Positions 1 to 5,732 of a DNA stretch of 5,995 nt are shown one piece after another. Position numbers and translations under genes: made by a program. The DNA is taken from NCBI GenBank assembly GCA_013331575.1, contig DUGD01000093.1:27663-33657 (forward strand), in the 5' to 3' direction. How positions within the stretch are numbered: position 1 is the stretch's first letter; every line of letters starts with the position of its first letter. The stretch is from Candidatus Woesearchaeota archaeon. GTDB taxonomy: Archaea > Nanobdellota > Nanobdellia > Woesearchaeales > UBA525. The notes under the pieces are model-generated. The model saw only the letters and a program-made list of their open reading frames with translations. It was not told where the DNA came from and ran no database searches.

Positions 1-1065
1 ATCTTGTCCTTGCGTGCCAATTCTCCAGGAGCAAGCGAGCTTCATGTCTTCTGGAAGAGTTTCACAAATGTCTTTTGCTGAACTCGCAGTGGGCTTGTAT
101 AATACATATCTGTACTTGCACATTTCGACCTCAGATACGACGGTTAGCTTCTCGCACCCACTCATATCATTACTTTTTATTGCTGCTTCTGCATTGCATA
201 TGACTCTAGTATCGCCATCTACCGGATTGCTGCACTTATCCACTTCAGGCACAGGGTTGCAAACAGCACCCACTTGTTGAAGACAATCTTGCGTTACATC
301 AACCGGAAAGTAAGTAGAGTACGCATTACAATACTCTTGCGTAACCTTATCATCGCACAATCTCTGTGCTAAACCAAGATAACATTTATACGGTCCTGCC
401 TGTCGGTCCTTGCTCTTAGGATACCCATCGAAACACAAACAGTTATGGCCCTTTTTATCACACATAGGGTCAACGATTCCTTCTTTCTGACGCTCCCCAT
501 AGATGCCAATCAAGCAATCCATTATTTTGTCGTGGCAAGTTTGATTCCATCCTGGGCGGTACATGTGGTCATAATTGTCGTACACTAAAGGCTCAATGTC
601 GCATACTTTGCACGCTGTCGGAGATGTCGGCACTTCCTTTGTCCAAGTCGTGGTTTGTGAACTACCAGCCGTACTTGTAGAATTGCCCAGATAATCGCAA
701 TCGCTCGCAGTCTTCACTTCCTTATTGTCGAGGCATATCAACGTGAAAGTAGATTTGCCTTCTGATAACGGAATAATCCGTGTGCCTAGCAGAGTTTTTG
801 TAGGTGATGCGAATTTGCACAGACAAGAGTTTTCTTGTGCTTCGCATTTGACCATTTGCTCTTCCAGCCCCTCTTCGACAGCCCGGTTATTGAATTGTAT
901 TTCCCACTGAGCGCATGTCTTTTGAAGTGTAGAAAGTTCGTTTGTTCGCGCATTTGCTACCTCTTCTTGCTGCTGCGATATATCTGTCACAGGAACATTT
1001 TGTGTGCTACAGGCAGTGAGAATGACTATGAATAAAATCAGTAAAGTGGCATGGCTAGCGTTCAT
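1..1065 (-). CDS. Cysteine-rich secreted lipoprotein (3' end outside window)
   Basis: The reading frame is open from an ATG at 1065 to the left edge, giving 355 residues with no stop, so the C-terminus is missing. The N-terminus has a hydrophobic segment (residues 7-18) ending in the lipobox LTAC, predicting a signal peptide with lipidated Cys19 and an extracytoplasmic, membrane-anchored protein. The n-region has no Lys or Arg, only His5, which is unusual. A Gln/Glu-rich helical stretch (about 30-50) follows. I count 24 further cysteines, implying disulfides. Two segments look related: residues 65-84 and 195-212 both read E-G-L/I, then M, C and a C-L-C motif (C81/C83 and C209/C211). A Thr/Ser-rich linker lies at 129-150. 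Residues 287-349 show Cys spaced C-x13-C-x11-C-x17-C-x10-C with CEKL and CETL, like short helical Cys repeats I recall from DPANN proteins. An SD, AAGGGGGG, ends 5 nt before the ATG and decides the start. Function and ligand are unknown. Confidence 0.85.
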   Translation of the reverse strand, partial: MNASHATLLILFIVILTACSTQNVPVTDISQQQEEVANARTNELSTLQKTCAQWEIQFNNRAVEEGLEEQMVKCEAQENSCLCKFASPTKTLLGTRIIPLSEGKSTFTLICLDNKEVKTASDCDYLGNSTSTAGSSQTTTWTKEVPTSPTACKVCDIEPLVYDNYDHMYRPGWNQTCHDKIMDCLIGIYGERQKEGIVDPMCDKKGHNCLCFDGYPKSKDRQAGPYKCYLGLAQRLCDDKVTQEYCNAYSTYFPVDVTQDCLQQVGAVCNPVPEVDKCSNPVDGDTRVICNAEAAIKSNDMSGCEKLTVVSEVEMCKYRYVLYKPTASSAKDICETLPEDMKLACSWRIGTQGQD

Positions 1066-1110
1066 TATTGCCCCCCTTGCTATCTTTGAAAGGGTTCTTC
1101 TACTTAAAAA
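1066..1110 (-). promoter_or_regulatory. SD and possible TATA promoter of the lipoprotein gene
   Basis: On the minus strand AAGGGGGG (1071-1078) stands 5 nt before the ATG at 1065, a strong purine-rich ribosome binding site. A TATA-like TTTTTAAGTA (1101-1110) lies further upstream. An archaeal start about 25 nt downstream of it would fall near 1080, giving a leader of roughly 15 nt that just includes the SD. The SD is clear; the TATA assignment is inference. Confidence 0.5.
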
Positions 1111-1166
1111 GTTACTCGTTCCGGAGCCATAATTCGAAGCTCTCGCGGCTTACATCGCAAGAAGGT

Positions 1167-1183
1167 TCTTTCGAATAGAAAGA
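1167..1183 (-). repeat. Small inverted repeat abutting the tRNA 3' end
   Basis: TCTTTC (1167-1172), a 5-nt loop and GAAAGA (1178-1183) form a 6-bp perfect hairpin directly adjoining the 3' end of the tRNA acceptor stem. It includes the position that would be the discriminator base. It could be a trailer structure seen by the 3' processing enzyme or a chance hairpin; no long T-run follows it. Confidence 0.3.
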
Positions 1184-1270
1184 GTCAGTACCGGGAATCG
1201 AACCCGGGCCTGGGGATTTCTGCCGCTTTCGCGGCCACAGTCCCCCGTCCTACCATTAGACGATACCGAC
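1184..1270 (-). tRNA. tRNA-His (anticodon GUG) with a 17-nt intron
   Basis: Read on the minus strand, all arms are present. The acceptor stem is GTCGGTA/TACTGAC (7 bp, one G-U). Positions 8-9 are TC. The D arm is GTCT-AATGGTA-GGAC, the anticodon stem GGGGA/TCCCC, the variable loop AGGC, and the T arm CCGGG-TTCGATT-CCCGG. The anticodon stem encloses 24 nt instead of 7. Removing 17 nt at the canonical 37/38 site leaves the loop CTGTGGA, so the anticodon is GUG (His) with G37 (codons CAC/CAU). CCA is not encoded. The base before position 1 is A and the discriminator position is U, so the usual encoded G-1:C73 pair of tRNA-His is absent. The gene is single-copy in this window and not clustered with other tRNAs. 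A degraded or atypical tRNA-His cannot be excluded, but every stem pairs well. Confidence 0.9.
1218..1234 (-). other. Archaeal-type tRNA intron (bulge-helix-bulge)
   Basis: With cuts after G37 and before A38, the precursor folds into a canonical hBHBh' structure. The outer helix is GGGGA/TCCCC. The 3' bulge is A-A-A, with the cut before the last A. A central 4-bp helix pairs exon C32-U33-G34-U35 with intron G-C-A-G (C-G, U-A, G-C, U-G wobble). The 5' bulge is G36-G37-C, with the cut after G37. The inner stem is CGC/GCG, closed by a GAAA tetraloop. Both bulges are exactly 3 nt and the helix exactly 4 bp, which is the substrate geometry of the archaeal tRNA splicing endonuclease. The fold was found by hand, not by a program. 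Confidence 0.85.
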
Positions 1271-1282
1271 TATCGTTACCAA

Positions 1283-1319
1283 TCACAGAGACTCAGGGAG
1301 AACCTAAGACCGTCTGTGA
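1283..1319 (-). repeat. Imperfect inverted repeat upstream of tRNA-His
   Basis: TCACAGA (1283-1289) and TCTGTGA (1313-1319) form a perfect 7-bp outer stem. Further pairing inside (GACTCAGG against CCTAAGAC, with two mismatches) surrounds a GAGAA loop, and CG is bulged on one side. It starts 13 nt upstream of the tRNA 5' end. It shares three blocks in the same order with the repeat at 1936-1956: TCACAG, AGAACCT or AACCT, and CTGTGA. It could act as an operator or as an RNA hairpin in the pre-tRNA leader. Confidence 0.5.
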
Positions 1320-2011
1320 CCGGCCTATATCTGTGGACTCAAAGGGACTTTATAAAGATTGTTGCGATGGGGGATTTAGACACATCGTTCTCTGCACTGC
1401 CGCGGCGCTCCTATGACGCGACGAAATTGCCAGATTTCGTGCGCAGGGAGAACATCTCCCTCGCGTCGTCGTTCTACGTCGCCGAGGGTTGCTACCTCTC
1501 GGCTCCTGAAGGACGCCAAGGCGGCAGTGGCGTTTGCCTAAGAGCTTGCGACGAATCAGTCGTCAGCGCCAAGACCGTCGAGGTCGTGGTATACTTCGCG
1601 CACTGCATCGCCGAATTCGGGGCTGACAAGCGCAGCGATATCGGGCATGTAGCCACGGATGATGGTACCACGATATGCGCGGTTTCTAGTGTTAACGATA
1701 TACTCGCGACGGTCCTCACCAGTGCGGGCGTCATTCACCATCTCATGGATGAGATTTTCAGCAGTCATGATGAAGGTCTCTGGTATCATCGAGCATGTTA
1801 TCTCGGCGCGCAGTCGATCGGCGAACTCGACGACATAGAACGGACATTTCAAGAGGCGAACAGATGCATTCTCCAGCGTCAATTTCTCATCAATTGTTTC
1901 CCGCGTTATCGTCAGTGGAGCCATAATATCTCAAGATCACAGAACCTGCCTGTGATTAGCACAAGGGATTCTCGTGACGATTATAAACGTGCGGGTGCGC
2001 ACGAATTATAA
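1316..2011 (+). CDS. Alternative hypothetical ORF, antisense to the 122-residue gene
   Basis: This frame is open for 231 codons from a GTG at 1316, or 215 codons from an ATG at 1367, to TAA at 2009-2011. Its length is the main argument for it. Against it, the product has about 8 Cys and roughly 11% Ser with little Lys, unlike the clear proteins nearby. No SD is present. The TATA-like box at 1349-1357 is too close to the ATG at 1367 for a leaderless start. The ORF's last 25 codons run through the inverted repeat and both TATA-like boxes that serve neighbouring genes. Because it lies codon-on-codon opposite the 122-residue ORF, RNY-type codon bias cannot separate the two. No family was recognised. 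I treat it as the less likely reading. Confidence 0.25.
   Translation: MTGLYLWTQRDFIKIVAMGDLDTSFSALPRRSYDATKLPDFVRRENISLASSFYVAEGCYLSAPEGRQGGSGVCLRACDESVVSAKTVEVVVYFAHCIAEFGADKRSDIGHVATDDGTTICAVSSVNDILATVLTSAGVIHHLMDEIFSSHDEGLWYHRACYLGAQSIGELDDIERTFQEANRCILQRQFLINCFPRYRQWSHNISRSQNLPVISTRDSRDDYKRAGAHEL
1349..1357 (-). promoter_or_regulatory. TATA-like box, candidate tRNA-His promoter
   Basis: TTTATAAAG (1349-1357), part of the palindrome CTTTATAAAG, is the best TATA match upstream of the tRNA. Being palindromic it has no intrinsic direction. On the minus strand a start about 26 nt away falls near 1327, just before the inverted repeat, giving a 5' leader of about 57 nt for RNase P. On the plus strand the predicted start (near 1379) would lie inside the competing plus ORF beyond its ATG at 1367, so the minus assignment fits better. 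This rests on spacing only. Confidence 0.4.
1556..1924 (-). CDS. Hypothetical 122-residue protein
   Basis: The ORF begins with ATG at 1924, two codons after an in-frame stop, and ends with TGA at 1556-1558. I do not recognise the family. The product has no signal peptide or membrane segment. It looks like a small soluble mixed alpha/beta protein: a hydrophilic start (residues 5-20), a beta-like KCPFYVVEF stretch (26-34), helices near 33-42 and 48-65, a basic patch around DRREYIVNTRNRAYRG (71-86), and an acidic C-terminus ending GADD. Low Cys and Ser and abundant Asp, Glu and Arg match the two certain proteins nearby. A TATA-like box on the minus strand (1980-1988) predicts a start near 1958, leaving a leader of about 34 nt containing the 1936-1956 hairpin. 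No good SD is visible. It competes with a longer plus ORF in exact antisense register, and only one is likely real. Confidence 0.5.
   Translation of the reverse strand: MAPLTITRETIDEKLTLENASVRLLKCPFYVVEFADRLRAEITCSMIPETFIMTAENLIHEMVNDARTGEDRREYIVNTRNRAYRGTIIRGYMPDIAALVSPEFGDAVREVYHDLDGLGADD
1936..1956. repeat. Perfect 7-bp inverted repeat, candidate operator or leader hairpin
   Basis: ATCACAG (1936-1942), the 7-nt spacer AACCTGC and CTGTGAT (1950-1956) form a perfect palindrome. It lies 11 nt upstream of the ATG of the minus 122-residue ORF, within its predicted leader. It shares TCACAG, AACCT and CTGTGA blocks with the longer repeat upstream of tRNA-His. Two readings are possible: a dimeric repressor site, or an RNA hairpin near the start codon. 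Confidence 0.5.
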
Positions 2012-2014
2012 ACG
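1980..2014. promoter_or_regulatory. Two ATTATAAACG TATA-like boxes flanking a palindrome
   Basis: The decamer ATTATAAACG occurs at 1980-1989 and again at 2005-2014, exactly 25 bp apart, with the 8-bp palindrome GTGCGCAC (1995-2002) between them. The right box is centred 26 nt before the ATG at 2035, which is the normal archaeal TATA-to-start distance, so the 188-residue gene is probably transcribed leaderless. Read on the minus strand, the left box (TTTATAAT) would start transcripts near 1958 for the 122-residue ORF. The pair may therefore be a back-to-back divergent promoter, or tandem promoters for the plus gene. Confidence 0.5.
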
Positions 2015-2034
2015 CAAACGCACTCCCGACACCA

Positions 2035-2601
2035 ATGGACTACGAGAACAATGTCCGGCGGTTCCCGCTACGATACACACAACCGGACGGTCTCAGCCCC
2101 GACCAGCGCAGGATCATCGAGCTACTCGATAAGATAAACGATCCGGATGATCGTCTCGTCGCGTTCGCGCAATACTGCGTACGTCATCGCGATCTCGAGC
2201 TCACGGACGCGCTATTGGTCGAGGCCCGTGGACGGCAGAAGGACGAGGATACTCCCGACGCGTGGTACGCGGTAACGGTGTACGACTTTCTGCACGATGC
2301 GCCGCTGCGCTATCGCACGCTCCAGGAGATGATAAATCACGCAAGCGGCACGCCGCGCTATCACGCCATGGGCCTCGAGCTCATCGCGCACACCGATCCC
2401 ACATCCGACGAAGCAAAGGAGCAGTGCATACGATTATCGAACGTTCTGCTCGAGACATCGCCTAATGACAAAGATATGATGGACGTCGTCAAGCTCGCGC
2501 AACGGAAGATACTCGGCACTCATGAAAATGATGTGAAAGAGCGAATAATCTTCGCGCGCCACCGCAAGAAGTTCTACGCGCACAGGATAACCACAGTCTA
2601 A
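2035..2601 (+). CDS. Hypothetical helical 188-residue protein
   Basis: The gene runs from ATG 2035 to TAA 2599-2601, with GC-rich third positions typical of the region. The family is not recognised. The product has no signal peptide or membrane segment and looks almost entirely alpha-helical. Amphipathic helices are apparent around residues 21-34, 37-50, 54-67, 75-87, 90-102, 123-140 and 144-160, a spacing reminiscent of TPR- or HEAT-like solenoids, though no consensus TPR motif was seen. The last 25 residues are basic (FARHRKKFYAHR), suggesting contact with nucleic acid or an acidic partner; this is inference. There is no SD, but a TATA-like box lies 26 nt before the ATG, so a leaderless mRNA is likely and supports this start. 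It converges on the 980-residue gene with a 4-bp overlap of the stop codons. Confidence 0.85.
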   Translation: MDYENNVRRFPLRYTQPDGLSPDQRRIIELLDKINDPDDRLVAFAQYCVRHRDLELTDALLVEARGRQKDEDTPDAWYAVTVYDFLHDAPLRYRTLQEMINHASGTPRYHAMGLELIAHTDPTSDEAKEQCIRLSNVLLETSPNDKDMMDVVKLAQRKILGTHENDVKERIIFARHRKKFYAHRITTV

Positions 2602-5540
2602 TCTATCTCGATGACGGTCGTCTTGCCGGTGACGGGGTCTTTTGTCGTCAGTTCCATGTAGCGCTTTCCATCAGATCTCTTTTTTACTACCGCGGTGCCG
2701 TTTCCTGCGACGAATTGCGATACCTCAAGGAGCAGGGGATCGGATACGGGCGGCGATTCGGAACGTGATTGAACATTCTTGGATTTGAACTGTGTCTGCA
2801 TCTTTCTGAGCTCGTCATAGCTGGGAAGAGGTTCATTGTGCAGCACTCGATGGGCCATTAACGACACCCGCCAGGAGAGGTTATTATCGGAGTCAGCCAA
2901 ATACGGAATGACGCGCCCTATGCCGCTAAGTTTGTCGATGATAGCAGCGGCCTCGCGCTCCCATTCACGCAGCAACCCTATAAGTATCGCGGTCGTGTCT
3001 GCGATGTTCGAACGGAGATAAGTTCTCTTTGCTGTCTGTACAATAAAAGTTTGATCGTCGTACTGCGCGATATGCATCGGTAACGTATCGCGAGGCATGC
3101 ATAGCGGTGGCACCGCCACTTCGATGATCGCCAAGACGATTTTTCGCGAAAGGTGCTCCGACACACCTTGCAATGATGAAGCCATATCATTCACATTTTT
3201 CCGTCTGAGATCCGGACTTATTGCGTACACGCCTGAAGATATCTCATTCACAAGATTGGCGAATACTCGCTGCTTCGCAGCCTTCGCCTCGTCAAAGAAC
3301 GGTATGAAAACGCCAATGAGAGCATCGAAGTTCTTCGAAAACAGCAGTCTCGTCGCATCATTTTTGGCGTTGTCAATATACTCCGTATAACACTGCGACA
3401 AAGACCCCGGATCCAAGAACAGCATAGCACCTGAACCGACGAAAAAAGATCCCCGTGGCTTCCAAAGACGCAACGTCGTATGATAATTCACCTGCATCAT
3501 GACGGAAGTACGACCCCAATCGGATTTAAACGACATCCATTCAAGCGACAACCTCTCCGACATTTTCTCGCGCTCTTTCGGGGGTGCGATACCGAGCCGT
3601 AGACAATTGCTCTCAGCGATGTTGCGGTTGGCGATTTGCTCATAGCGATCCATAGGCGTAACATCGAGGACACGCCAACGACGCGCATCAGCATCGAACC
3701 ACTCGAGGAACGCGTGCAGCTCAGCCATTGCGTTCGACGAGGAGACGCTCTCATCGCGCGTGAGCAGGTATTCGGCGTCGCTAGGTTGGACGACCGTACC
3801 GACGGGCATCTGCTCATATCGCATCATCGCTGGTTTGACATGCACAGTCGCCGCACCGAATCCGTCACGCATCCTGCATGCGACGCCGAGTTTTTGCAGA
3901 ATGATGAACGCAAGGCGATTGACGTCGAAGCAGTTCCCCACATGTGCGTGCGCGATTCGCTCGAGATCGTTTCTCCCTGGCGCGTTGCGTATGCGCCACG
4001 CACTGCGGATATTCGAACCGTACGCGAAGTATTGACTAAAAAACATGTCAACACCATGCACGATAGCACTGACGCGTTTGCCTTGCAAATCACGCATAAG
4101 CTCAACAATATCGTTAGGGAAGGCGATCTCGCAACGAGCTGCGTACGAGTCGACGCCGCGAGGCGGAAACAGTATCGCCTCCCGGCCGGCCATGATATCG
4201 CCATGCAGCATCGATCCGACGATCGGTAACTGATTCATGTAATCATCTTCCCACACCGCGTAGAGCACTTCGATATCCACCGTTCTGAGCGTCATGTAGC
4301 GAGCAGGGTCGAACCATAACTGTCCGATGTCGTCGATCCAAGCCTGATCAACAGCGATGCGTTTTCCCGCACACAGTATCGTCACGGCATAGGGTATGAA
4401 TTGTATGCCTGTACGCACCCGCACGATCGGAAGGAGTACCTTGTTGTGCGGTTGTGCGGACATCAGGTGGAGATGCGCATTTTTCACGATGATGCGGTGC
4501 GTTGCGTCGATGTTCCGCATCGCCGCAGGGACGTTGTTCGGATCGGCGCAATCGTCGAGCCTGTATGGAAAGAAGCGCTCTGCCCGACGCAGCATCGTAT
4601 CGTGCGGATCGTACCTGTCGTACGAGCGAAGCAGCGTATACACGCGATAGTTATGCTCAAAGGAGTGGGGGTTGATGGCGTCGTGTTCGATGACTATCCT
4701 ACGGTTAAACTGTCCGAAGAAGTTACCGCCCACAGCAGGCGGCTGCTCCAACATCATCGAGTTGAATTCACGCCAGAACATCGACTCGGGCAGGAGACGG
4801 GTGATCACGGATATTGACGTAATCAAGTTACGGAACGCATCAAGCAAGAGCGAGAACCCCGAAGGGCGTCCTTGCGATTCCGGTACCATCGAGGTCGAAG
4901 GCACCTTGGCGGAGGACTGTGCGCTTTCCGCCGGTACGATAGCAGCGCTCGCGGCTAATTCGAGCACCATACCGAGCGTCACCGTGCAGAACGCAAGGAG
5001 CGTCTTCGCCCCTTGCATATACAGCTCGTCGGATATCCCGCGAGGCGCGCGGTTGTCGGCGAAGAAACGCAGGTCGTCGAAGAGGTCCTTGCGGGTCGCG
5101 GCGTGCTCCACGACCATCGGACGGTATTTGTGCGCGTCGCGGATCAGGAGATCGCGCGCGATACCCAACGTCTTGATGTCCGGCAGTGCGATGGCAAGAA
5201 CGCTCGCCGCTGCTATCAGTTCATCGTATGGAGATCGCGTCATCGTTCGCGAGGTCTCTTTTGCATCGATAAGCCTGCAGGCATCGATGTAGTCGCGGTC
5301 TTTCGTCGGAGGTGGTGCATCCGACCCTAATCTGCGCGCGAGGTCGGTGAGTGTGCGTTGCGCATGCTTGCTATGCGAGAAATGGGCGGGCAAGAGCGTG
5401 AGAAGATGACGTGCCTGTGCTGCTCGCTCTGGACGGGAGTGTTCGAGCTGCAGTATATACTCTTCTGCGCGTTTGGCGCCGTCATTCGCCTCGTTCCAGA
5501 AGAAGTCCCAGCACCATTGCAGGAATGTCGTCTCTTCCAT
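2598..5540 (-). CDS. Large protein with transglutaminase-like domain (980 residues)
   Basis: The ORF runs from ATG 5540 to TAG 2598-2600. GGAAGG (5546-5551) sits 5 nt before the ATG as an SD. The centre carries a transglutaminase-like (papain-fold) core. Cys537 is in GNCFDVNRLAFIILQKLGV, followed by RMRDGFG. His609 is in ELHAFLEWFD and Asp626 in WRVLDVTP. Order and spacing match the family's Cys-His-Asp triad, so the enzyme core looks intact. Around it are an N-terminal mostly helical region (1-170), one moderately hydrophobic segment (180-202, interrupted by Glu194) that may or may not span a membrane, and a Ser/Pro-rich linker (203-228). A mixed beta region (about 280-480) follows, then a long C-terminal helical part (about 640-910) and a small beta tail with DPVTGKTTVIEID at the end. 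No signal peptide is seen. Members act as proteases, amidases or cross-linkers; which applies here is not visible. It is much longer than the roughly 100-residue core. Confidence 0.93.
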   Translation of the reverse strand: MEETTFLQWCWDFFWNEANDGAKRAEEYILQLEHSRPERAAQARHLLTLLPAHFSHSKHAQRTLTDLARRLGSDAPPPTKDRDYIDACRLIDAKETSRTMTRSPYDELIAAASVLAIALPDIKTLGIARDLLIRDAHKYRPMVVEHAATRKDLFDDLRFFADNRAPRGISDELYMQGAKTLLAFCTVTLGMVLELAASAAIVPAESAQSSAKVPSTSMVPESQGRPSGFSLLLDAFRNLITSISVITRLLPESMFWREFNSMMLEQPPAVGGNFFGQFNRRIVIEHDAINPHSFEHNYRVYTLLRSYDRYDPHDTMLRRAERFFPYRLDDCADPNNVPAAMRNIDATHRIIVKNAHLHLMSAQPHNKVLLPIVRVRTGIQFIPYAVTILCAGKRIAVDQAWIDDIGQLWFDPARYMTLRTVDIEVLYAVWEDDYMNQLPIVGSMLHGDIMAGREAILFPPRGVDSYAARCEIAFPNDIVELMRDLQGKRVSAIVHGVDMFFSQYFAYGSNIRSAWRIRNAPGRNDLERIAHAHVGNCFDVNRLAFIILQKLGVACRMRDGFGAATVHVKPAMMRYEQMPVGTVVQPSDAEYLLTRDESVSSSNAMAELHAFLEWFDADARRWRVLDVTPMDRYEQIANRNIAESNCLRLGIAPPKEREKMSERLSLEWMSFKSDWGRTSVMMQVNYHTTLRLWKPRGSFFVGSGAMLFLDPGSLSQCYTEYIDNAKNDATRLLFSKNFDALIGVFIPFFDEAKAAKQRVFANLVNEISSGVYAISPDLRRKNVNDMASSLQGVSEHLSRKIVLAIIEVAVPPLCMPRDTLPMHIAQYDDQTFIVQTAKRTYLRSNIADTTAILIGLLREWEREAAAIIDKLSGIGRVIPYLADSDNNLSWRVSLMAHRVLHNEPLPSYDELRKMQTQFKSKNVQSRSESPPVSDPLLLEVSQFVAGNGTAVVKKRSDGKRYMELTTKDPVTGKTTVIEID

Positions 5541-5651
5541 GATTGCCTTCCGAATGATTCAACGAAAGTTCCACGCCGCAGCCGACCAAGGTACCTGGAT
5601 CATAAGCAATGGAGTTTTTGTGCAAAAACCTTCAGAATCGGTGTTTATAAT
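5541..5651 (-). promoter_or_regulatory. SD, leader and TATA-like box of the 980-residue gene
   Basis: GGAAGG (5546-5551) is the SD, 5 nt before the ATG at 5540. Upstream, ATTATAAAC (5643-5651 on the minus strand) is the same nonamer found twice before the 188-residue gene. A start about 26 nt downstream falls near 5621, implying a leader of about 80 nt. A T5 run (5624-5628, minus strand) lies just before that point and could end transcripts from the upstream glycosidase gene. The intergenic space to 5732 holds nothing else convincing. Confidence 0.45.
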
Positions 5652-5732
5652 GCTTGCCGTGGACGGATGCACGACACACGGATGCATCGAAAAGGCATGA
5701 CTGCAAATACGCTCGGTGGCGTTTTCCGATAA

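Noticed and set aside
14..280. An 88-codon plus-strand open frame
   Set aside because: It lies opposite the lipoprotein frame, which has an SD, lipobox and regular Cys pattern; the plus product shows no such support.
1184..1270. Class II tRNA with a long variable arm (Leu, Ser or Tyr) instead of an intron
   Set aside because: The anticodon stem GGGGA/TCCCC only pairs if the extra bases lie in the anticodon loop; placing them in the variable arm leaves no anticodon stem, and the BHB fold explains them exactly.
1936..1956. CRP/FNR-type operator suggested by TGTGA and TCACA half-sites
   Set aside because: The half-sites are in the opposite order to a CRP site (TCACA first, TGTGA second), so the resemblance is not meaningful.
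2598..2601. Tail-to-tail overlap of stop codons as a regulatory feature
   Set aside because: A 4-bp overlap of TAA and TAG is common between convergent genes in compact genomes and shows no extra structure.
3636..4229. A 197-codon plus-strand open frame inside the 980-residue gene
   Set aside because: It is antisense to the transglutaminase core, whose triad residues are clearly coded on the minus strand; the antisense product has no recognisable motif.
4672..5292. A 206-codon plus-strand open frame with a Ser/Arg-rich product
   Set aside because: It is antisense to the N-terminal part of the 980-residue protein, and its skewed composition is typical of a shadow frame.
5614..5629. Hairpin GTTTTT-GTGC-AAAAAC as an intrinsic terminator
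   Set aside because: The stem is all A-T apart from one pair and no T-tract follows the hairpin; only the T5 run itself is mentioned as a possible archaeal termination signal.
5554..5700. A 48-codon plus-strand ORF in the gap upstream of the 980-residue gene
   Set aside because: The product looks protein-like, but no SD or suitably placed TATA box is present and it overlaps the likely leader of the 980-residue gene, so it cannot be supported.
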